64,000 bases of DNA from JAGPUQ01 sp036961295. GTDB lineage: Bacteria; Pseudomonadota; Gammaproteobacteria; Pseudomonadales; Porticoccaceae. The notes beneath the pieces were generated by a model. It did not search any database. It was given only the letters and a program-made list of their open reading frames with translations, and was not told the DNA's origin. The stretch is from positions 1,798,001-1,862,000 of the forward strand of contig JBALVX010000001.1 of NCBI GenBank assembly GCA_036961295.1. Reading direction: 5' to 3'. Both the position numbers and the translations under genes were made by a program. How positions within the stretch are numbered: position 1 is the stretch's first letter; the number at the start of each line of letters is the position of its first letter. Below, piece by piece: positions 17,269 through 25,690 of the stretch.

Positions 17269-18831
17269 TCAGGTACCACAAAAGGTTTGCTTCACCTCTT
17301 CCTCTGGCTTCGGCGGCATCGCGAATATTTTATTTTCCTCTCGATATTCAAAAGGCCTGGCGAGTACATCTACCATCTGATTAAAAAGCCCGAAATCTTG
17401 ATGTTGGCTGGCTTGCTCAATGGCCGCTGCGATTAAATGATTGCGGGGAATATAACTGGGATTTTTGCTCAGCATTAAAGTGTGAGCCGTCGCCTGATCC
17501 ACATTGTACTTTGCCAACAGAGCCTGCCAGCGTTGCAACCAGTCTTGAAAGGGATCGGGCAAGGTCATTAGTTTATTTAAAAAATGTCGCTCGCCTTCTG
17601 GGGCGAGATAATCGGTTAGCGTTCGAAAGGTCAAAGTGTAATCGCTCTTTGCGGTCGCCATTAATTGTAATAGCTCCACCGATAGCTGATGAACTTCCGC
17701 ATTGTTTTCCACGACAGCGTTTTGGGAGCTATTATTTTCTGAAAGATTGTTTTGGAAGGTACGGCTTTGTACAAAGCCCAGTTTTTCAGCAAAGAATTGC
17801 TGGTAAGCCTCGGTGAAAATACCTGTGTAGTTTCCCAGTATAGTTTCCGCCTTGCTGATCGCCTCGTCCTGCTCGTCAGCCATCAGAGGCAACAAGGCCT
17901 GCGCCAGCCAACTCACATTCCAGCGACCGATCTCCGCCTGGTTGGCGTAGGCATAGCGACCCTGAGTATCGATAGAGCTAAACACCTTATTCGGATTGTA
18001 GGCATCCATAAACGCGCAGGGGCCGTAATCGACTGTCTCGCCGCACAACAACATATTGTCGGTATTCATCACCCCGTGAATAAAACCCACCGCCATCCAC
18101 TGGGCGATCAAACGGGCCTGAGCTTCGACCACACAAGTCAATAACGCGCTGTAGGGATCGGTGCCGGTGTCCTTTATTATTTTTTTGACTTCGTCCTGGT
18201 AATGCCGGTCAATTACATAGTCGGCCAGGGCTTGCACCGACTCCACATCGTCGCGCGCAGAAAAATACTGCATCGTGCCAATGCGAATATGGCTTTGTGC
18301 CACACGAGTTAATATCGCTCCCGGCTGTGCCGACTCTCGAAACACGATTTCGCCGGTGGTCACTGCGGCTAGCGCACGAGTGGTGGGAATCCCCAGAGCT
18401 GCCATCGCTTCGCTAACAATATATTCCCGCAGCACCGGGCCAAGGGGAGAACGACCATCGCCCATGCGCGAATACGGGGTTTGGCCCGGGCCCTTTAATT
18501 GAATATCGTAACGCTTACTGTCTTTAGCGAGCACCTCGCCCAACAAAATCGCCCGGCCATCACCGAGCTGGGGATTCCAGCCACCAAACTGGTGACCGGC
18601 GTAAACCGTGGCAATCGGGCAAATACCCTCCGGCACCACATTACCCGCCATGGTGAGTAAGCCCTCATCGGTTTCCAACTCAGTCACGGACAGATTAAGC
18701 TGCTCGGCCAAAGCATGATTAAGTCGAATAAGCCCAGGCGCAGCCACCGGCGTTGGCAACTGATCAGAATAAAATTGCTCGCCTAATTCTCGGTAACTAT
18801 GTTGCAAAGGGGTGGCGCCAAAAACAGTCAT
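17269..18831 (-). CDS. selO: Protein adenylyltransferase SelO (YdiU/UPF0061)
   Basis: About 520 residues from the ATG at 18831, TVFGATPLQHSYRELGEQFY. SelO is a pseudokinase-fold enzyme that transfers AMP from ATP to protein hydroxyls and protects against oxidative stress. Conserved blocks: YAGHQFGGWNPQLGDGRAIL, QLKGPGQTPYSRMGDGRSPL, PTTRALA, GFIHGVMNTDN, DYGPCAFMDAY. The protein ends ...QTFCGT, where the Cys replaces the selenocysteine of eukaryotic SelO. Thirty further in-frame codons upstream are not conserved. Alone on this strand. Confidence 0.92.
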   Translation of the reverse strand: MTVFGATPLQHSYRELGEQFYSDQLPTPVAAPGLIRLNHALAEQLNLSVTELETDEGLLTMAGNVVPEGICPIATVYAGHQFGGWNPQLGDGRAILLGEVLAKDSKRYDIQLKGPGQTPYSRMGDGRSPLGPVLREYIVSEAMAALGIPTTRALAAVTTGEIVFRESAQPGAILTRVAQSHIRIGTMQYFSARDDVESVQALADYVIDRHYQDEVKKIIKDTGTDPYSALLTCVVEAQARLIAQWMAVGFIHGVMNTDNMLLCGETVDYGPCAFMDAYNPNKVFSSIDTQGRYAYANQAEIGRWNVSWLAQALLPLMADEQDEAISKAETILGNYTGIFTEAYQQFFAEKLGFVQSRTFQNNLSENNSSQNAVVENNAEVHQLSVELLQLMATAKSDYTLTFRTLTDYLAPEGERHFLNKLMTLPDPFQDWLQRWQALLAKYNVDQATAHTLMLSKNPSYIPRNHLIAAAIEQASQHQDFGLFNQMVDVLARPFEYREENKIFAMPPKPEEEVKQTFCGT

Positions 18832-19040
18832 ACTGACCCTCGTACTGAACCTGTGGTAATAAAAAGATGGTCTAAAAAAGATAACAGCGGGAACGACACC
18901 AAGCCGTGCAATGACGAACATCTTAGCGTATTTTACGGGGCTGTATTAAAGGCGTATTAACGACGCCGCATTAAAAGACGCTTACGCCCTCAGTAATGAT
19001 GAAACGAATATCTATAACAAATGCAGGGACACCCAAAATA

Positions 19041-19505
19041 ATGCTTAAGCCCTGCCTTTGTGGTCATAACAAGCCTTTCGCCAAATGTTGCGGGCGCTTT
19101 CTTACCGAAGGGAAACTGGCAAAAACCCCAGAACAACTAATGCGCTCGCGCTATTCCGCCTATGCTTTGAGTGGCTATGGCGATTATTTATTGGCCACCT
19201 GGTTTTCGGCAACGGCGGGAGAACTTACCGCCGCAGCGCTGTCAGAGAAGAGCGTCGACTGGCGGGGCCTGGAAGTACTGTCCAGCGAACAACACGGCGA
19301 TAAAGCCATGGTAGAATTTAAGGCGCATTACCTTGAAATAGACAGCCTGGAAACAGATAACCAAGAACCAAACAACCAGGAATCAAGCAGCCGAGAAGCG
19401 GATAATTCCCAGCTTCAAACCCTGCATGAAATTTCAGTATTTCAGCGCAGCGCCGGCCGCTGGTTGTATGTGGGCGGAGAAATAAACTCCGACCTAAACC
19501 GTTAA
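19041..19505 (+). CDS. YchJ family protein (UPF0225) with SEC-C zinc motif
   Basis: About 154 residues from the ATG at 19041. CLCGHNKPFAKCCGRFL is the SEC-C motif (C-x-C-x8-C-C) that binds zinc. TPEQLMRSRYSAYALSGYGDYLLATW and VEFKAHYL with the final FQRSAGRWLYVGGEI define the YchJ/NTF2-like family. Function unknown. Between VEFKAHYLEI and LHEISVF sits a low-complexity Glu/Asn/Gln/Ser stretch of about 25 residues that most members lack. The frame opens further upstream (18996), but the family begins close to the Cys motif. Confidence 0.85.
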   Translation: MLKPCLCGHNKPFAKCCGRFLTEGKLAKTPEQLMRSRYSAYALSGYGDYLLATWFSATAGELTAAALSEKSVDWRGLEVLSSEQHGDKAMVEFKAHYLEIDSLETDNQEPNNQESSSREADNSQLQTLHEISVFQRSAGRWLYVGGEINSDLNR

Positions 19506-19540
19506 ACTAAACCCCTAATTTAAACTTAGAGAAACCCACC

Positions 19541-20017
19541 ATGAGCAAAACCATTATCGTTATTATCGGCATTGCGCTGTCTTTATTTCTAATACAGCGC
19601 GCCGTTGCCGGTAAATCGGCCGCCGCCGAGAACATCCAAAAAGGCCTGGAGTTTATGGCGGCCAATCAAACACTCGAAGGCGTGCAAACCACACGCTCGG
19701 GTTTGCAATATAAAGTGCTCTCGGAAGGTACCGGCACCGTTCATCCCGGCCCCCGAGATAAAGTCAAAGTCCACTACCACGGCACCTTAATCGACGGCAC
19801 GGTATTCGATAGCTCCGTAGACCGCGGCGCACCCATCAGCTTTGGCTTAAATCAGGTCATCCCCGGTTGGACCGAAGGCTTACAGCTAATGGTGGTGGGT
19901 GAAAAAACCCGCCTCTTCATTCCCAGCAATCTTGCCTATCGTAATCGCAGCATGGGCGTTATCGGCGGCGGATCAACCCTGGTTTTTGATGTCGAATTGC
20001 TAGGCATTAACGAATAA
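19541..20017 (+). CDS. FKBP-type peptidyl-prolyl cis-trans isomerase, exported
   Basis: 158 residues. One hydrophobic N-terminal segment (TIIVIIGIALSLFLIQRAVAG) acts as signal or anchor. The FKBP domain from about 50 includes GLQYKVLSEGTG, VHYHGTLIDGTVFDSS, QVIPGWTEGLQLM and STLVFDVELLGI, with the active-site Tyr, Phe, Asp and Trp present. It resembles the FklB/FkpA group but has only a very short N-terminal helical region, so dimerisation may be weaker. Periplasmic folding role expected. It follows ychJ by 35 bp. Confidence 0.88.
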   Translation: MSKTIIVIIGIALSLFLIQRAVAGKSAAAENIQKGLEFMAANQTLEGVQTTRSGLQYKVLSEGTGTVHPGPRDKVKVHYHGTLIDGTVFDSSVDRGAPISFGLNQVIPGWTEGLQLMVVGEKTRLFIPSNLAYRNRSMGVIGGGSTLVFDVELLGINE

Positions 20018-20126
20018 GCCTTGTTCAGAGGCCCCAACCTAACCTTGCCTTACCTGGCTGGTCTAGCAGGTAAGCGCCCAGAGAGACCGCAGGCCAGCGC
20101 CAACAAATCCATGTATCCTCTCACCC

Positions 20127-21254
20127 ATGACAACACATAAAATGATTTGGTCCCGCAAACTCACCCGCATCGCCGGCATTGACGTTCACGTCCACCTGAC
20201 CTTCTTTCTTATTCTGCTCTGGATAGGCTTAAGCGTTTGGCGCCAAACCGCAGATCCGATCGCCGTGGCGCAGGGCATCGGTTTTATACTGATATTGTTT
20301 GCCTGCGTGGTTATGCACGAATTCGGTCACGCCCTTACCGCCCGCCGCTTCGGCATCAAGACCCTACGCATCACCCTACTGCCCATTGGCGGCGTCGCCA
20401 CCATGGAAAAAATGCCCGACGACCCGAAACAAGAAATTCTCGTCGCTCTGGCGGGCCCGGCCGTCAACATGGCTATCGCCGCCGTTATCTGGCTTTACCT
20501 CAGCCTCGGTATCAACCCGGGCGAACTACCAACATCACAAGCCAATCCGAGCATACTATTTACCAGCGTTACCCATATGCTCTACAGCGTTATGTATCTC
20601 AATATCCTCCTGGGGGTATTTAACCTGCTGCCCGCCTTTCCCATGGATGGCGGTCGCGTACTGCGCGCCGCGCTGGCGCTATACATGCCACACTACAAAG
20701 CCACCGAGAAAGCCGCCACCGTCGGCCAGGGGCTGGCCCTGGTGATGTTTATCCTCGGCCTTCTCTACAACCCGTTTCTGATGTTGATTTCGGTGTTTAT
20801 CTGGCTCGGTGCAGCCGGAGAAGCCGGCGCCGAAAAACTGCAACACGCACTGCACGGCGTCACCGCCAAAGACATCATGCTCAGTACCTTCGCAACCCTT
20901 AACGACAACGACACGCTGGGCAAAGCCATCGACCTCAGCATTCACTCAGGGCAGCACAACTTCCCCGTGAAGACGGAGAACGGCGACCTCAAAGTTCTCA
21001 CCCATCCGATGCTGCTCACCGCGGTGCGCGAACACGGTGAGCACACTGCGCTTAGGGCACTATCATTGCCCGCACTCACCTGCGTAGAACCCCATGCCGA
21101 CGCCGAAGCCCTGCTAAAAAACCTGCACAGCGGCAAATCTCTCCTGTTTGGCGTAACAAAAAACCACGTTCTGAGTGGCCTTATTTCAATGGAGGAAGTA
21201 CTGGAATGGCTGAGTCTTCGCCAGGAAACGGCGAAGGGTAAAAAACAATTTTAG
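20127..21254 (+). CDS. Site-2 protease (M50) with C-terminal CBS-like region
   Basis: 375 residues. Zinc metalloprotease motif HEFGH at 64-68 in a membrane helix and the second motif NLLPAFPMDGGRVL with Asp174. About six hydrophobic segments up to residue 235. The C-terminal half (HGVTAKDIMLSTFATLNDND onward) reads as a CBS domain pair, as in the Rip3/YwhC-type proteases. These cut transmembrane substrates; CBS domains may sense adenine nucleotides. The target is unknown, and no anti-sigma factor gene is adjacent. Confidence 0.88.
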   Translation: MTTHKMIWSRKLTRIAGIDVHVHLTFFLILLWIGLSVWRQTADPIAVAQGIGFILILFACVVMHEFGHALTARRFGIKTLRITLLPIGGVATMEKMPDDPKQEILVALAGPAVNMAIAAVIWLYLSLGINPGELPTSQANPSILFTSVTHMLYSVMYLNILLGVFNLLPAFPMDGGRVLRAALALYMPHYKATEKAATVGQGLALVMFILGLLYNPFLMLISVFIWLGAAGEAGAEKLQHALHGVTAKDIMLSTFATLNDNDTLGKAIDLSIHSGQHNFPVKTENGDLKVLTHPMLLTAVREHGEHTALRALSLPALTCVEPHADAEALLKNLHSGKSLLFGVTKNHVLSGLISMEEVLEWLSLRQETAKGKKQF

Positions 21255-21428
21255 GTTCTCTTTTTAAGTGACGCTTTTTTAGCTGTAGCTTCTTTAGGTA
21301 TAGCTTCTTTAAGACTAACTTCAGCCGAAATTAATATGGAGCTAACCTGGAGTTGAGACCAACGGCCCCAATCCAGGTTTTTTTCTCGATAATAAAAGTC
21401 GGCAACAGACCGCCAACAACAAAACACT

Positions 21429-23291
21429 TTAGCTCCCGGAGCGAGCCTCAAACACGTAAGGCTCAAGTGTATCCTGTGCCTGGATACGGAATTTGTGCCA
21501 ACGCCCACCGCCGTAATAGGCAAGGCTACCTGGCTCCGACTTGCCCTCGTGATCGTAGTAAGAAATACAATCTCGCATGGGCGCAGAAGCCACGTCAGCG
21601 TCACGACAGTGCTCCGTGTACCGAATTTCCGGCTCTTCCTTAATATCCACAATATCGCTACCTTGCTCCCGCATGGTGCTTAGCATCCACACCACGTAAT
21701 CGGCGTGTTGCTCAATGGCATCCGTGAAATTGAAGCTGCCACCACCGCCCTGGGGGCCAGTGACGATAAACAAGTTTGGAAAACCCTTGCTGTGCAAGCC
21801 CAGAAACGTTTTAGTGCCTTCCGTCTCCCATTTTTGCTTCAGCGATTGCCCATCGCGACCGACAATCATGTTGAAGGTCGCTGTCGCCATCCACTGAAAT
21901 CCTGTCGCATACACCAACACATCGAGGGGGTACTCCACCCCGTCGTGGACAATGCCCCTCTCATTGATTTCCTTAACGCCAATCGGTGCCGTGTCCACCA
22001 AAGTGACATGGGGCATATTAAATACCGGCAGATATTCATCGTGGAAGGTCGGTCGCTTACAGCCATAAGAGTAATAGGGTTTCAACGCGGCAGCAGTTTT
22101 TGGATCTTTCACAATGACATCAACCCGCGCACGAATTTGCTCCATGATGCGGAAATTGGTGTCCAATTGCTTCTGCATCATTTCCTCGGGCGACAAGGGC
22201 GTCGAGTGCTCTTTGCGCTCTTTAAAATCGCTGACCTTGCCTGACAGATAATCGTCGTTGGCTTTAATGGCCGTACGACCCGCCGAAATCTTCGAGAACC
22301 TTGCGCGTCTGGCTTTCGCCCAGCCCGGCTCCTCCTTCCAGGTATCAATTTCCTCCTGGGTCGTCGCGCGCTGATCACGCACATCAATGGACGAAGGCGT
22401 GCGTTGAAACACGTACAACTCCTTCACAATTTTGGCGAGTTCCGGAATCGCCTGAACCGACGTGGCACCCGTGCCGATAATACCCACCCGCTTGCCTTCG
22501 AGTTCCACGTTGTAATCCCAACGCGAAGTATGGAAGGCCTCACCTTTGAAGGTTTCCATACCCTTGATACGCGCCAATTTCGGCGTGGTCAAAATACCAT
22601 TGGCGAGCACCACAAACTTGGCGCGCATGGCATCCCCGCGATCCGTCGTCACCGCCCAACGGCCATCGTCTTCGTCCCACCGGGTCTCTTCAACCGTGGT
22701 ATGGAACAGGCATTTATCATAGAAACCAAACTTCTCCGCCATGCTCTGGCAGTACTCCATAATCTCGAAGCCACTGGCGAACTTCATGGTCGGGATGTAA
22801 CCCATCTCTTCGAGCAGGGGCAGATAACTGTAAGCCTCAACATCGCAAGCGATGCCGGGGTAGCGATTCCAGTACCAGGTGCCGCCCACGTCTCCGCCTT
22901 TTTCACAAAAGCGCACATCCTTAAAGCCCGCCTCGCGCAATTTGTACCACAGCATCAGGCCCGCAAAGCCAGCGCCAACCACCAGAATCTCGCACTCGTC
23001 AGTCAATGCCTCCCTCGGCACCGGATCGGCAGAGTGCACATCCTCAAGATATTTGCTGAACTCGCCCTCCATCTCCATATAGTCGGCGACCCCGGTTCTA
23101 GACTCCTTAAACTCCCGATACTTCGCCTGCTCGTCGGCGTTAAACACCGCTCCGGCTTTAGCTTCCGGCAGCGCCTTCAGCGCCTCATCATTGATAACGG
23201 CATAGCCCTTGCCGGTAATTTTCTCATTGGCCTTAGCGGCCCGGGTATTGAAAATCTTCAAACCCGTATCTGGATCTATTTTGATCGACAT
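21429..23291 (-). CDS. Flavin-dependent Baeyer-Villiger-type monooxygenase
   Basis: About 620 residues from the ATG at 23291. FAD-binding GAGFAG, the GGDVGGTWYWNRYPGIACD block, the BVMO fingerprint FKGEAFHTSRWDYN (F-x-G-x3-H-x3-W-D), the NADPH-binding GIIGTGATS and the late DVLVYATGFQW are all present. The extra about 85 residues before the FAD motif place it with the longer cyclohexanone/phenylacetone/steroid-type enzymes. It should insert oxygen next to a ketone, or oxidise N/S atoms, using NADPH and O2; the substrate is unknown. Its first codons and leader are duplicated at 25091-25145. Confidence 0.88.
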   Translation of the reverse strand: MSIKIDPDTGLKIFNTRAAKANEKITGKGYAVINDEALKALPEAKAGAVFNADEQAKYREFKESRTGVADYMEMEGEFSKYLEDVHSADPVPREALTDECEILVVGAGFAGLMLWYKLREAGFKDVRFCEKGGDVGGTWYWNRYPGIACDVEAYSYLPLLEEMGYIPTMKFASGFEIMEYCQSMAEKFGFYDKCLFHTTVEETRWDEDDGRWAVTTDRGDAMRAKFVVLANGILTTPKLARIKGMETFKGEAFHTSRWDYNVELEGKRVGIIGTGATSVQAIPELAKIVKELYVFQRTPSSIDVRDQRATTQEEIDTWKEEPGWAKARRARFSKISAGRTAIKANDDYLSGKVSDFKERKEHSTPLSPEEMMQKQLDTNFRIMEQIRARVDVIVKDPKTAAALKPYYSYGCKRPTFHDEYLPVFNMPHVTLVDTAPIGVKEINERGIVHDGVEYPLDVLVYATGFQWMATATFNMIVGRDGQSLKQKWETEGTKTFLGLHSKGFPNLFIVTGPQGGGGSFNFTDAIEQHADYVVWMLSTMREQGSDIVDIKEEPEIRYTEHCRDADVASAPMRDCISYYDHEGKSEPGSLAYYGGGRWHKFRIQAQDTLEPYVFEARSGS

Positions 23292-23311
23292 AGTCTTACT
23301 TCTCACTATTT
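23257..23311. repeat. 55-bp direct repeat, copy 1 (monooxygenase start and leader)
   Basis: Covers the first codons and about 20 bp of leader of the monooxygenase gene. A copy with three mismatches lies in the same orientation at 25091-25145, beyond nhaD. This is the source copy, because it is part of an intact gene. Confidence 0.9.
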
Positions 23312-23637
23312 TAGGGGGTGTTACACCCACCGGGGATTTTCGCCCCGTGCTGAGTGGTCTACCGTTTAATTGGAAGGGTTAATTATTTGAAGTCCGAGCA
23401 TAAGCGATTGTGCTGGCATAGCGCAATTCTAGTAAGATAGAACACCCGTCTGGCGCGCTGAATAGTCAGCAACGGGTACCCCGAACAGATACCCGGAAAA
23501 TGACACCCAGAAAATGACACCCAGAAAATGACACCCAGAAAACGCTTAATTATTTACAATTTCAGCTAAAAACCCGCCGCACCACGTGCTGCATACCAAC
23601 CAAGCCATATTTCTAAACATCTGGAGTAAACCATTAG
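23292..23637. other. Intergenic region between divergent monooxygenase and nhaD genes
   Basis: 346 bp containing the leader of the monooxygenase gene, then a 14-bp tandem array (23493-23542) and the nhaD leader. No gene seen. TCTGGAG at about 23619-23625 lies just before the nhaD start and includes a ribosome site. Confidence 0.55.
23493..23542. repeat. 14-bp tandem repeat upstream of nhaD
   Basis: Unit CCAGAAAATGACAC repeated about 3.6 times (23493-23506 with one change, 23507-23520, 23521-23534, 23535-23542 partial). It ends about 95 bp before the nhaD start. Confidence 0.9.
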
Positions 23638-25035
23638 ATGAAACGCGCAATCGTTTTGCTTTCCAGCTTAATTGCATCCGCCACAGCTTTTGCGTCAGAG
23701 GGTGCCGCTGAAGTGCTCGACCTAACCAAAAGCTGGGTGGGTATCGCCGCACTCGTCATCTTTACCTGTGCTTACGTCCTGGTTATTCTCGAAGAAAAAA
23801 TCCATCTACGAAAATCCAAACCGGTCCTGCTGGCCGCCGCCCTGATCTGGATATGTATCGCCCTGGCTTACAACAGCCACGGTATGCCCGAAGCGGTAGA
23901 AGTAGCCATTCGCCACAATTTTCTGGAATACGCCGAACTGTTTTTCTTTTTGCTGGTGGCCATGACCTACATTAACGCCATGCTCGAGCGCGGGGTATTT
24001 GACGAACTGAGAAACTGGCTCACCTCCAAGGGCTTTAACTACCGAAGCCTGTTCTGGCTGACCGGCATACTGGCATTCTTTATTTCACCGATAGCCGACA
24101 ATCTCACCACAGCACTCATTATGTGCGCCGTAGTACTGGCCGTCGGTCAGGGTCAGGGCCGCTTTGTATCAGTGGCCTGCGTCAATATTGTGGTGGCGGC
24201 AAATGCCGGCGGTGCTTTTAGCCCCTTTGGGGACATCACCACACTCATGGTGTGGCAAAAAGGCATTATAGAATTCTGGACATTCTTCCAGTTGTTCATC
24301 CCTTCGGTGGTGAACTTTGTTGTACCCGCCCTGATCATGCAGTTTGCTGTACCCAAAGGCGCACCGGAGCCGCAAGCACATAATGAGAAGGCCCTTAAAT
24401 ACGGCGGCATGACCATCGTGGTTTTGTTTCTGCTAACCATTGCCACCGCCGTTAGCTTTCACACTTTCCTGCATATTCCACCGGTATTCGGCATGATGAC
24501 CGGGCTCGCCTACCTCAAATTCTACGGTTACTTCTTGCGTCGAAAATCAAACACATGGGGTGTTCGAACTGAAAACCCACCTGGCGCCAGCGACGACCCC
24601 TACAATTTTGATGTATTTTCAAAAATTGCCCAGGCCGAGTGGGACACCCTGTTTTTCTTTTACGGCGTCATACTCGCAGTGGGCGGTCTAGGATTTATTG
24701 GCTATTTAGGTCTCAGCTCTGAATATATTTATGGCGAGTTTGGCGCCACCAATGCCAACATCCTGGTTGGCGTTATGTCCGCCGTGGTCGACAACATCCC
24801 GGTCATGTTCGCCGTATTAACCATGAATCCCGACATGTCTCAGTTCCAATGGCTACTGGTCACCTTAACGGCTGGCGTTGGCGGTAGTTTGTTGTCCATC
24901 GGCTCAGCCGCTGGCGTGGCGCTTATGGGACAAGCACGAGGACAGTACACCTTCTTCGGGCATTTAAAATGGACGCCTGTCATTGCACTGGGCTATGGCC
25001 TGAGTATTTGGACGCACTTTTTAATTAATGGATAA
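23638..25035 (+). CDS. nhaD: Sodium:proton antiporter NhaD
   Basis: 465 residues with about 12 hydrophobic segments and a cleavable-looking N-terminus ending in ATAFASEG. VLVILEEKIHLRKSKPVLLAA, FFLLVAMTYINAMLERGVF, FISPIADNLTTALIM, VNIVVAANAGGAFSPFGDITTLM and MSAVVDNIPVMFA are the conserved NhaD/IT-superfamily blocks, including buried Asp residues in the ADNLTTA and VDNIPVM segments. It exports Na+ or Li+ in exchange for H+, typical of marine and alkaliphilic bacteria. ATG follows a TCTGGAG. It is the last gene before the defence island. Confidence 0.92.
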   Translation: MKRAIVLLSSLIASATAFASEGAAEVLDLTKSWVGIAALVIFTCAYVLVILEEKIHLRKSKPVLLAAALIWICIALAYNSHGMPEAVEVAIRHNFLEYAELFFFLLVAMTYINAMLERGVFDELRNWLTSKGFNYRSLFWLTGILAFFISPIADNLTTALIMCAVVLAVGQGQGRFVSVACVNIVVAANAGGAFSPFGDITTLMVWQKGIIEFWTFFQLFIPSVVNFVVPALIMQFAVPKGAPEPQAHNEKALKYGGMTIVVLFLLTIATAVSFHTFLHIPPVFGMMTGLAYLKFYGYFLRRKSNTWGVRTENPPGASDDPYNFDVFSKIAQAEWDTLFFFYGVILAVGGLGFIGYLGLSSEYIYGEFGATNANILVGVMSAVVDNIPVMFAVLTMNPDMSQFQWLLVTLTAGVGGSLLSIGSAAGVALMGQARGQYTFFGHLKWTPVIALGYGLSIWTHFLING

Positions 25036-25051
25036 CAGGTAACGGATAAAT

Positions 25052-25085
25052 CGAGCACCACTTCGGGCGGCCTGGCGGCCGCTCG
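25052..25085 (+). terminator. Possible GC-rich hairpin after nhaD
   Basis: CGAGC (25052-25056) pairs with GCTCG (25081-25085); inside, GGCC-TGGC-GGCC (25069-25080) can fold as well. It begins 17 bp after the nhaD stop. There is no T tract, so terminator function is uncertain. Confidence 0.4.
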
Positions 25086-25090
25086 GAGAT

Positions 25091-25145
25091 TTCAAACCCG
25101 TCTCTGGATCTATTTTGATCGGCTTAGTCTTACTTCTCACTATTT
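25091..25145. repeat. 55-bp direct repeat, copy 2, at the left edge of the defence island
   Basis: Matches 23257-23311 at 52 of 55 positions in the same orientation. The last four codons and stop of the vsr gene lie inside it, so the vsr C-terminus (NSEK) is read from duplicated monooxygenase leader DNA. This marks a recombination junction. Confidence 0.9.
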
Positions 25146-25609
25146 GAAGGCGCTCGCTTGCGATACCCGGACTCATAAGCACGACTGTCGCTGCATTCAA
25201 TCCAACTATCTAGCTCGGATAGCACATCAGTAAAAACCTTTTCATCACGAGTCGCGCACTCCCAAATCACTGCGACACGCCACCCCATTTCCAGAAGCTG
25301 ATTTGATACACGTAGATCGCGCTGCTGGTTTTGCTCGAATTTATTTATCCATGAATCCGAATAACTTCTGTCTGAATAGGCAAGTTGGCACCCATCATGT
25401 TGATGCCAATAACAGCCATGAGCAAAAATCGCGACTTTGCGGCGTCTCAACACAACGTCAGGCTTAATACTTCTAACCTTGCTATTAAGCCTGAATCTGT
25501 AGCCCAGCTTATGAAGACCTTTTCTAATTACAATCTCCGGTTTCGTATTGCCACTCCTTATGCCAGCCATCATCCGACTGCGTGTAATTTTATCTACGAC
25601 ATCAACCAA
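25130..25609 (-). CDS. vsr: Vsr-type very-short-patch repair endonuclease
   Basis: 159 residues. The active site of E. coli Vsr is reproduced position for position: Asp51 in IKPDVVLRRRKVAIF, His64 and His69 in AHGCYWHQHDGC, plus CxxxxW-type zinc ligands and the WRVAVIWECAT block. Vsr nicks 5-prime of T in T:G mismatches left by deamination of 5-methylcytosine; Vsr-like nucleases also occur as restriction enzymes. It is divergent from the cytosine methyltransferase with 81 bp between starts, the usual pairing. Its last four codons lie in a duplicated 55-bp segment, so the C-terminus was probably rewritten at the island junction. Confidence 0.92.
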   Translation of the reverse strand: MVDVVDKITRSRMMAGIRSGNTKPEIVIRKGLHKLGYRFRLNSKVRSIKPDVVLRRRKVAIFAHGCYWHQHDGCQLAYSDRSYSDSWINKFEQNQQRDLRVSNQLLEMGWRVAVIWECATRDEKVFTDVLSELDSWIECSDSRAYESGYRKRAPSNSEK

Positions 25610-25690
25610 CGTAACACCTCATAAGCCCTGGTTTTCCCTCTGATTACTGGTATTCTACGTCGTCAAAACACATGCCTGAAAAAAACCTAC

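Noticed and set aside
21251..21652. 133-codon minus-strand frame ending in Lys-Glu-Ala repeats
   Set aside because: Mostly antisense-frame shadow of the monooxygenase C-terminus plus an intergenic repeat-like tail; no recognisable protein.
22404..23369. Long 321-codon plus-strand frame
   Set aside because: It is antisense to the monooxygenase gene, whose frame carries all conserved motifs.
23257..25145. The 55-bp direct repeats as attachment sites of a mobile element carrying nhaD
   Set aside because: No integrase or transposase is present between or near them, and one copy is part of an ordinary gene start, so a duplication is simpler.
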